Of a stretch of DNA of 16,317 nt, positions 7,884-13,628 are shown in pieces. The stretch's first letter is position 1. Every line of letters starts with the position of its first letter. The notes below the pieces were generated by a model. It ran no database searches. It was not told where the DNA came from and was given only the letters and a program-made list of their open reading frames with translations. The stretch comes from JAWXCB01 sp034440455. Lineage in GTDB: Bacteria > Bacteroidota > Bacteroidia > Chitinophagales > CAIOSU01. The DNA lies in NCBI GenBank assembly GCA_034440455.1, contig JAWXCB010000124.1:1-16317 (forward strand). Direction: 5' to 3'. A program made the translations under genes and the position numbers.

Positions 7884-9311
7884 ATGATAGCTGCTTCCTT
7901 TAGCATTCGTCTTGAAGAATTGTATAAAGTCTTGTCAAGCTACGAAAAGCGCGAACTGACGCGGTATTTGGATTCGCCCTTTTTTAACCGCGACAGCAAC
8001 CTGCTGCCGTTGCACCGCTATTGCACAAACGCAGATGCGCTTACGGATAAATTCAAAGCATGGAAAATAGTTTTCAAATCAGCGCGATTCAATGAAAAGA
8101 AATTTCGCTACTTGGTTTCCGACCTTATTACAGCGATTGAAGCATTCATTTTTATCAGCAGCGTGATGAAATCGAAAAACGGCTACATCCACGCGCTGGA
8201 TGAATTTTTCTCAGCTCGGGAAGCACCTGTGAACAAAGCCGTGGTAGCGGCAAAAATCAAAAGCAGCAAAAGCGCGAAAGACGGCACACTCAATCCCGAA
8301 CAGTATCTTGAGCAGCATTACGAATCAGAATTGCTTGAAGAAATACACATGACTTCCTTTAAGCAATATTCCCGCTACGTGCAGGAAAGCAACAAGGGCG
8401 AGCCGGGCGGACTTGATTTTTTTTATGCCATCGAAAAACTGCGTCAGGCTTGTCTCGTGGCGAATAACAACAATATCTTCGGAATCAATATCAAATCCTG
8501 GTTTCAAAAAGAGACGCTGGAACTTGCGTCACAAAAACACTTCAAGGGAAATCCGTTTGTGAAAGCCTATCACAGCGTTTACCGGATGCTGGCTGAAAAA
8601 GAGGAGCAGCATTACTTCGCGCTAAAAAAAATCATTGACGACTATGGCTATGAGTTTGAGGATAAAAATCTTGCGGAGTTATTTATCTACGCGCGCAATT
8701 TCTGCATCGGAAAAATCAATTCGGGGCAACATGAATTCTATAAAGAAATTTTCTCGCTCTATGAGCAGGGGCTCTCAAAAAGAGTGTTACTGCTGAATGG
8801 AGAAATCAATGAGCGCAATTTTAAAAACATTGTCACCACAGGATTGCGCATTGGCAAGCAGCAGTGGGTGTTTGATTTCATCAATGAATATCGTTACAAA
8901 CTGAATACCTCTGTGCGTGAAAACGCTTTCAACTATAACCTCGCCAATTATTTCTTTCATACTGCCCAATATGTAAAGGCGTTGCAGAGTTTGCAAAAAG
9001 TTTCACTTGCAGATTTGTTTTACGGGCTGGATGCCCGCTCACTGATGCTCAAATGCTATTCTGAATTAGACGAACACGAGGCGTTCTTCAATACCTATGA
9101 AAGCTTTCGCGTGTTCGTGATGCGCAGGAAAAATGTTTCCGAGCAGCATCGCAGGAACTATCTCAATTTCCTACGCATCGCAAAGAAGCTGATGAACCTG
9201 CGCCCGCGTGATAAAAAGAATATTCTAAGCATTCGCGAGGAAATCAAAAGTCAAAATGCTCTTGCCGATAAAACATGGTTAGAAGAAAAGCTCAAAGTTT
9301 TCTTGGAATAG
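7884..9311 (+). CDS. Uncharacterised all-helical cytoplasmic protein (475 aa)
   Basis: I do not recognise a named family. The protein has no signal peptide or membrane segment and appears almost entirely alpha-helical, rich in Lys, Glu, Leu and aromatic residues. The N-terminus (YKVLSSYEKRELTRYLDSP, residues 14-32) resembles openings I have seen in hypothetical proteins of Bacteroidota. The C-terminal half (about 270-440) has helix pairs with spacing like TPR or other alpha-solenoid repeats (for example NYFFHTAQYVKALQSLQKV and SLMLKCYSELDEHEAFFNTY), so a scaffold or protein-binding role is possible. It is divergent from the T9SS operon and is followed 27 nt later by a tRNA gene. The ATG is preceded by an AT-rich leader without a Shine-Dalgarno sequence. 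Function unknown; the reading frame itself is secure. Confidence 0.8.
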   Translation: MIAASFSIRLEELYKVLSSYEKRELTRYLDSPFFNRDSNLLPLHRYCTNADALTDKFKAWKIVFKSARFNEKKFRYLVSDLITAIEAFIFISSVMKSKNGYIHALDEFFSAREAPVNKAVVAAKIKSSKSAKDGTLNPEQYLEQHYESELLEEIHMTSFKQYSRYVQESNKGEPGGLDFFYAIEKLRQACLVANNNNIFGINIKSWFQKETLELASQKHFKGNPFVKAYHSVYRMLAEKEEQHYFALKKIIDDYGYEFEDKNLAELFIYARNFCIGKINSGQHEFYKEIFSLYEQGLSKRVLLLNGEINERNFKNIVTTGLRIGKQQWVFDFINEYRYKLNTSVRENAFNYNLANYFFHTAQYVKALQSLQKVSLADLFYGLDARSLMLKCYSELDEHEAFFNTYESFRVFVMRRKNVSEQHRRNYLNFLRIAKKLMNLRPRDKKNILSIREEIKSQNALADKTWLEEKLKVFLE

Positions 9312-9330
9312 GCTTGTTTCTTTATCTTTG
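9303..9330 (+). promoter_or_regulatory. Promoter of tRNA-Gln, overlapping the end of the upstream CDS
   Basis: TTG (9303-9305) is followed after 17 nt by TATCTTTG (9323-9330), an exact TAnnTTTG match. Start of transcription about 7 nt later falls at the first base of the tRNA (9339). The -33 element lies inside the last codons of the helical protein gene. Confidence 0.7.
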
Positions 9331-9338
9331 CCGCACAC

Positions 9339-9411
9339 TGACCGATAGTGTAACTGGCAACACGTCAGATTCTGGCTCTGAAGACTCTAGGTTCGACCCC
9401 TAGTCGGTCAG
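9339..9411 (+). tRNA. tRNA-Gln (anticodon CUG)
   Basis: The 73-nt sequence folds as a full cloverleaf. The 7-bp acceptor stem is TGACCGA/TCGGTCA with discriminator G. The D stem is GTG/CAC with loop TAACTGGCAA. The anticodon stem is TCAGA/TCTGA with loop TTCTGGC, giving anticodon CTG. The variable loop has 5 nt. The T stem is CTAGG/CCTAG with loop TTCGACC. The 3' CCA is not encoded (CAA follows) and must be added after transcription. It reads the CAG glutamine codon. Confidence 0.95.
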
Positions 9412-9457
9412 CAATTTCCCTCCCGCTTTTCTTGCAATTAATTTTCCCATAACATGC

Positions 9458-9484
9458 AGGATGCAACCATACGTTGCCTTTTTT
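9458..9484 (+). terminator. Weak candidate terminator after tRNA-Gln
   Basis: GCAAC and GTTGC form a 5-bp stem around the loop CATAC, followed by C and six T residues (9479-9484). It lies about 50 nt past the tRNA. The stem is short, so it could equally be chance. Confidence 0.35.
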
Positions 9485-9521
9485 ACTTCTATGCTGTTGT
9501 TTCACCGTTCAAAAAATCAGT

Positions 9522-11591
9522 ATGAAAATCTGTCTGCTACTTGTATCAGTTTCAATTTCTCTTGTTGTTTCTGCGCAAATCAATCCAGCCAAAGTCACCA
9601 TCGCGCGCGACAGCTTCGGCATTCCGCACATTTTTGGTAAAACGGATGCAGAGGTAGCTTATGGTTTAGCATGGGTGCATAGTGAAGATGATTTCAAAAA
9701 CATTCAATACAATATCCTCGCAGGAAAGAACATGCTGGGCAGAGTGTTGGGCAAAGACGGTGTGCTGTTTGATTTCGGCTTGCAGTTTCTCAATATCAGC
9801 GAAACGGTGAATGCTAAATACGAAACCGACATTTCTCCTGAATATAAAAAAGTGCTTGAAGGCTATGCACAGGGCTTGAATGCTTATGCTGCTGCGCATC
9901 CGAAAGAGGTGCTGCTCAAAAAAGCGTTTCCTGTTACTGCGAAAGAAATCCTGAGAGGAGCTGTGCTGCAAACCTCACTTATGGGAGGCGTGGGCATGGC
10001 GATTAAATCTATCCGTGACGGGCGTATCAAAGAGTTTTATCAAATCAACGATATAGGCTCCAATGCGCTGGCGATTGCGCCAACCCGGACTGATGACGGC
10101 AAAACGTGGCTTGCTATCAACTCGCATCAGCCAATTGAGGGGCGTTTTGCATGGTATGAAGCGCACTTGCAAAGCGATGAAGGCTGGAACATCATAGGAG
10201 GATTGTTTCCCGGTGGCAGCACGATTTTCGTGGGCAGCAACGAGCATCTCGGCTGGGCGCACACTACAAACTATCACACCTTTGGCGACATCTATAAAAT
10301 TGAAATCAATCCTAAAAATAAAAATCAATATAAGTATGATGGACAGTGGCTCGAATTCGGGAAGCGCATCGTGAAGCTGAAAGTGAAAATCGCAGGCATT
10401 AAACTTCCTGCGAAGCGCACCGTGCTGCTCACGGAATACGGTCCCACGTTCAAGGGGAAAGACGGGTTATATGCCATTCGTTTTCCTGCCTATAATGATA
10501 TTCGCGCCACAGACCAGTGGTATCAAATGAACAAGGCGAAAAGTTTTGCTGAGTTTGAAGCTGCGGTGAAAATGCAGGCGATTCCGCTATTTAATATCGT
10601 ATATGGCGACAACGAGGGCAACATTTACCTGCATTCAGGCGGTATTGTGCCGAAACGCAATCCGGAATTAAACTGGAGTCACCCGATTACGGGTACATCA
10701 TCTCAATTTAAATGGACTGCTACACTGCCGTACGAAGAAATGCCTACCGTGCTGAATCCTGAATGTGGTTTTGTTTACAATTGCAACAACACCCCGCTCT
10801 GCGGGGCAGGCGAAGCTTGTGAGTGGAAAGGGGATTTTATTGGTCTGCATCGGTTTACTTACAATCGTGGCGAGCGGTTTAAATATTTATTGGAGAAGCA
10901 CGAAGGAAAATTTACGTGGGCTGATTTTCATCGCATCAAGTTTGACAAGAGTTATCATACTGATTCTACAGCTTCGTATCGCAGTCATTTTAAAAACTTG
11001 TATTCCCTTGACGAAAAAAAATATCCCGACATCGCAGATGCAATTTTAAAATTCAAACGATGGAATCTTTCGGGCGAAGCAGAAAATAAAGATGCCGCGC
11101 TTGCTTTGGTGACACATGATTATTTACTTACAAAACTCGATGCGCCTTTCGCTTTTTTCATGATTGCAAAAAGCGATGTGCCCGAAGCGGATGCGTTGGA
11201 GGCAGTGCGCTATGCGAAAAAGTTTTTGCTGAAAACGCATGGCAGTATTGACGTGCCGCTGGGCGATGTGCAACGCCTCATTCGCGGCAAGGTGAGCGTT
11301 CCCGCGAGCGGCTTGCGGGAGGTGGCAAGGGCTGCCGATGGAAAGCTGTATGATAAGAAGAAAGGAATTTACAAAGTTGTGAATGGAGATGGCTACATTC
11401 AGTTGGTGAAATTTTCAAAAAATGCGCTACCTGAGATTTATAGCATCAACGCTTACGGTGCATCTTCAAATCCCGACAGCCCGCATTACACCGACCAAAT
11501 GGAAATGTTTCAAAAAGAACAGTTTAGAAAAATGACGTTCGATAAAAACACAATAATGAAACATGCGCTACGTATTTACAATCCGGGCTAA
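9522..11591 (+). CDS. Secreted penicillin-acylase-family (peptidase S45) Ntn amidohydrolase (689 aa)
   Basis: I use the ATG at 9522, because it begins a clean signal peptide (MKICLLLV to VVSA|Q, residues 1-19). A TTG 48 nt upstream is in frame but unlikely. The enzyme family is made as a precursor that cleaves itself to free an N-terminal Ser nucleophile and hydrolyses an amide-linked acyl side chain. The alpha part opens ARDSFGIPHIFGKTDAEVAYG (residues 28-48). The cleavage site and nucleophile should be Gly179-Ser180 in IGSNALAI. A conserved His follows at 202 (NSHQP). FVGSNEHLGWAHTTN (236-250) matches the family's GxNxxxAWGxTN region. Asn422/423 in CNNTP is a candidate oxyanion residue. The C-terminal SPHYTDQMEMF is also typical. 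The sequence resembles aculeacin/AHL-acylase relatives, so lipid-amide or acyl-homoserine-lactone substrates are possible but not shown. Likely periplasmic or extracellular. Confidence 0.88.
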   Translation: MKICLLLVSVSISLVVSAQINPAKVTIARDSFGIPHIFGKTDAEVAYGLAWVHSEDDFKNIQYNILAGKNMLGRVLGKDGVLFDFGLQFLNISETVNAKYETDISPEYKKVLEGYAQGLNAYAAAHPKEVLLKKAFPVTAKEILRGAVLQTSLMGGVGMAIKSIRDGRIKEFYQINDIGSNALAIAPTRTDDGKTWLAINSHQPIEGRFAWYEAHLQSDEGWNIIGGLFPGGSTIFVGSNEHLGWAHTTNYHTFGDIYKIEINPKNKNQYKYDGQWLEFGKRIVKLKVKIAGIKLPAKRTVLLTEYGPTFKGKDGLYAIRFPAYNDIRATDQWYQMNKAKSFAEFEAAVKMQAIPLFNIVYGDNEGNIYLHSGGIVPKRNPELNWSHPITGTSSQFKWTATLPYEEMPTVLNPECGFVYNCNNTPLCGAGEACEWKGDFIGLHRFTYNRGERFKYLLEKHEGKFTWADFHRIKFDKSYHTDSTASYRSHFKNLYSLDEKKYPDIADAILKFKRWNLSGEAENKDAALALVTHDYLLTKLDAPFAFFMIAKSDVPEADALEAVRYAKKFLLKTHGSIDVPLGDVQRLIRGKVSVPASGLREVARAADGKLYDKKKGIYKVVNGDGYIQLVKFSKNALPEIYSINAYGASSNPDSPHYTDQMEMFQKEQFRKMTFDKNTIMKHALRIYNPG

Positions 11592-11598
11592 TAAATCC

Positions 11599-11704
11599 CG
11601 TCATTGCGAGCGAAGCGAAGCAATCCCAACTTGAAGCTGCTATTATGAAGGGGATTACTTCAGGAATAGCAAGGCACGATGGCTCATATTCCCTCGCAAT
11701 GACG
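11599..11704. repeat. Inverted-repeat (MITE/REP-like) element between acylase and hydroxylase genes
   Basis: CGTCATTGCGAG (11599-11610) and CTCGCAATGACG (11693-11704) are perfect 12-bp terminal inverted repeats bounding a 106-bp element. The interior contains AGCGAAGCGAAGCAATCC and GGGGATTACTTC, wording familiar to me from dispersed elements in several bacterial genomes. No protein is encoded by it. It begins 8 bp after the acylase stop codon. It supplies an in-frame ATG at 11645 that falsely lengthens the next gene. Confidence 0.75.
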
Positions 11705-11740
11705 ATAGTTAAAAAAATAACTTTTAAAAAAATTAATACT

Positions 11741-12277
11741 ATGCCAGTAATCTTCTTTTTCACCGGAATCTTTTCGTGGACATTCTTTGAGTATATCATT
11801 CACCGCTTTGTAGGTCATCAGAAAAAAGAAAACAACCCTGCCACCGTTGAGCATCACCGCCATCATCGGGAGGGGAGCTACTTTGCACCGCTATGGAAAA
11901 AGACATTGCTTGCAGCAATTGTTGTTCCGGTGATTGCTTTACTTGTCGGTTTATTTTTTGGCTTGATGAACGGGCTGGTGTTCTCAATCGGTTTGGTGGG
12001 AATGTATTTAGTTTATGAAGTATTTCACAAACTGCTGCACATCCTTGCCCCGCTCACCAAATACGGACGCTGGGCGCGCAGGCACCATTTTTATCATCAT
12101 TTCAAAAGCCCTGCAAAAAATCATGGCGTTACTTCCCCGCTGTGGGATATTGTGTTTGGCACTCATGCGCCCGTGAAAGAAAAATTGCGCGTGCCGCAAA
12201 AGATGGCGATGACGTGGTTGCGCAAGCATCCTGAAAAATTCAGTCGTGATTTTGAAATTGTAGGCGCTAAACCCTGA
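11741..12277 (+). CDS. Membrane fatty acid hydroxylase / sterol desaturase superfamily protein (178 aa)
   Basis: Start at the ATG 11741 (MPVIFFF). The longer frame from 11645 would begin inside a dispersed repeat. The protein has the histidine boxes of the di-iron fatty acid hydroxylase superfamily: HRFVGH (21-26), HHRHH (38-42), HKLLH (96-100) and HHFYHH (115-120), with His128 (NHGV) and His142 as further candidates. Hydrophobic segments at about 3-20 and 55-95 place it in the inner membrane with the iron site on the cytoplasmic side. Its compact size fits bacterial fatty acid or carotenoid hydroxylases. The reaction would be O2-dependent C-H hydroxylation of a lipid. The exact substrate (2-hydroxylation of a fatty acyl chain, a carotenoid ring, or other) cannot be told, and no carotenoid genes are adjacent. 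TAACTTTT at 11718-11725 is a possible imperfect -7 element. The 3' end is 8 bp from the convergent channel gene. Confidence 0.83.
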   Translation: MPVIFFFTGIFSWTFFEYIIHRFVGHQKKENNPATVEHHRHHREGSYFAPLWKKTLLAAIVVPVIALLVGLFFGLMNGLVFSIGLVGMYLVYEVFHKLLHILAPLTKYGRWARRHHFYHHFKSPAKNHGVTSPLWDIVFGTHAPVKEKLRVPQKMAMTWLRKHPEKFSRDFEIVGAKP

Positions 12278-12285
12278 GCTGAAAT

Positions 12286-13356
12286 TTACTCCACCGTTTT
12301 TCTGTAAACAGTTTGCGTAGGAAATGCAAACTCCAACCCATTTTCATTGAAGGTTTTTAAAATCTGCAAATTGATGATGGATTGCGTTGCAAGAATATCC
12401 TGCTCCTTGCGGATGAAATAGTAAAAATTCATATCGAGCGAATAGGCGTTGAATTTCTCGAAAAAAATCATTGTGCGTTCATGCTCAATAAGATGTTTAT
12501 TGTTATTGGAAATCTCACGAAGCAATTTCAGAGCAAGTTCTACACGCATGGCTGATGTATCATAGGTGAGTCCGAGCGTGGTGTTCACTCTCCTGCCGGT
12601 TTCAATGGAAATGTTTTCAATCGGGCGGTCTGAAAATTGCAGATTGGGAATGGTAACAAGTCTTCCGTTGAGCGTCCGCAGGCGCGTACTGCGGATGCCG
12701 ATATATTCCACAAAGCCTTCGATAGCGTCAATTTTGATTTGGTCGCCAATGCGAAACGGCTTGTCAATGAAAATCACCATACCGCCAAAAATGTTTTTCA
12801 CTGTATCCTGCGCGGCAAGGGCAAGCGCCAAGCCACCGATGCCCAGCCCGGCAATCAGTGCGCCCACGTCAAAGCCTGCGTTGTTCAATCCTGCGATGAT
12901 GCCGATTGACCATATCAGCGCGCGCGCTATGCGCTTGGTAACCAACAGCATTTGCTCGTCAATTCTGTTGCCCTCCACCTTTGAATAAGGCACGAGGTAA
13001 GTTTCAATCAGTGAGTCAATAATGCTGATTAAAAACCATGCGATATTCAGCGTGATGATGAAAATGAAGCCGCGCTGAATCCACAAGTCAACCCTTTCGG
13101 TGAATTCAAGCCGCTCCAGTGCAAAGCGGATGCCGAGCAGCACAATCAGCATCAGCACTGGGTGCTGCATCCGCTCGATGATTAAATCGTCAAGCGATGT
13201 TTTCGTGCGAGAAGTAACTTGCTTGAGTGCAATGCTGAAAAGCCAGTAAACCGCCTTGGCGGTAAGTATCGCGCCTGTAATAATTGCAGCCGAAATAAGC
13301 CAGTCTTCAAGTGTGTTGTAGTAGTATGTTTTTAAAAAAGGGTTGTTCATTTGCAT
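12286..13356 (-). CDS. MscS-family small-conductance mechanosensitive channel (356 aa)
   Basis: Residues about 18-160 contain several hydrophobic transmembrane stretches. Then comes the pore-lining helix and its exit, rich in Gly and Ala (GALIAGLGIGGLALALAAQD, 165-184). The conserved MscS beta-domain entry follows (NIFGGMVIFIDKPFRIGD, 188-205), with the VTIPNLQFSD segment at 234-243. The C-terminal alpha/beta vestibule extends to 350. The family forms heptameric inner-membrane channels that release solutes on hypo-osmotic shock. The protein is somewhat longer at the N-terminus than E. coli MscS (286 aa), with extra helices, like many Bacteroidota members. M1 (13356) and M3 (13350) are both possible starts. 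An exact TAnnTTTG element lies just upstream. Confidence 0.9.
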   Translation of the reverse strand: MQMNNPFLKTYYYNTLEDWLISAAIITGAILTAKAVYWLFSIALKQVTSRTKTSLDDLIIERMQHPVLMLIVLLGIRFALERLEFTERVDLWIQRGFIFIITLNIAWFLISIIDSLIETYLVPYSKVEGNRIDEQMLLVTKRIARALIWSIGIIAGLNNAGFDVGALIAGLGIGGLALALAAQDTVKNIFGGMVIFIDKPFRIGDQIKIDAIEGFVEYIGIRSTRLRTLNGRLVTIPNLQFSDRPIENISIETGRRVNTTLGLTYDTSAMRVELALKLLREISNNNKHLIEHERTMIFFEKFNAYSLDMNFYYFIRKEQDILATQSIINLQILKTFNENGLEFAFPTQTVYRKTVE

Positions 13357-13370
13357 AAAAAGCGCTGGGG

Positions 13371-13378
13371 CAAAGTTA
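13371..13378 (-). promoter_or_regulatory. -7 promoter element of the MscS-family gene
   Basis: On the minus strand TAACTTTG is an exact match to TAnnTTTG, 14 bp before the ATG at 13356, so the transcript would have a very short leader. No clear -33 TTG is visible. Confidence 0.5.
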
Positions 13379-13404
13379 AACTTCTCGCAGTTTGAGCGTG
13401 TGCT

Positions 13405-13467
13405 GTCATGCTGAGTTTATCGAAGCATCGACAGGCTCACACCACCCTTCGATAAACTCAGGGTGAC
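13405..13467. repeat. Palindromic dispersed-type repeat between divergent promoters
   Basis: CTGAGTTTATCGAAG (13411-13425) and CTTCGATAAACTCAG (13447-13461) are perfect 15-bp inverted copies around a 21-nt centre. The pairing extends outward with mismatches to GTCATG (13405) and GGTGAC (13467). The pattern resembles dispersed TGAG-x-TCGAAG palindromes that I recall from many bacterial genomes. It can form a long hairpin. It lies between the channel gene and fadE promoters and could act as a bidirectional transcript barrier or simply be a parasitic repeat. Confidence 0.75.
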
Positions 13468-13548
13468 TGCGCTTCCAAAAATTTAAACTGAGGCAATATC
13501 ATTTCTTGACCTTAATCAATTTCATTAGCAATTTTCAAAACCATCTAC

Positions 13549-13556
13549 TATCTTTG
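13549..13556 (+). promoter_or_regulatory. -7 promoter element for the fadE-type gene
   Basis: TATCTTTG exactly matches TAnnTTTG. A start near 13563 would give a leader of about 66 nt before the ATG at 13629, which is A-rich (AACTAAAAACAAACAAC) with no Shine-Dalgarno sequence. No perfect TTG is found at the -33 distance. Confidence 0.5.
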
Positions 13557-13628
13557 AATCGGTTTTACCAAACAAGCGTTTGATAAAATCGTAAACAGCA
13601 CTTAATTGTTTAACTAAAAACAAACAAC

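Noticed and set aside
9474..9521. In-frame TTG start giving a 705-residue acylase
   Set aside because: The ATG at 9522 gives a standard 19-residue signal peptide. The extension would put a second hydrophobic stretch in front of it.
11288..11320. CCCGC/GCGGG palindrome inside the acylase gene
   Set aside because: The reading frame and protein pattern (VSVPASGLREV) continue smoothly as in the family, so an inserted repeat is not needed to explain it.
11645..11740. 32-residue extension of the hydroxylase from ATG 11645
   Set aside because: The extra codons fall inside the inverted-repeat element, while ATG 11741 begins directly with the membrane segment of the family.
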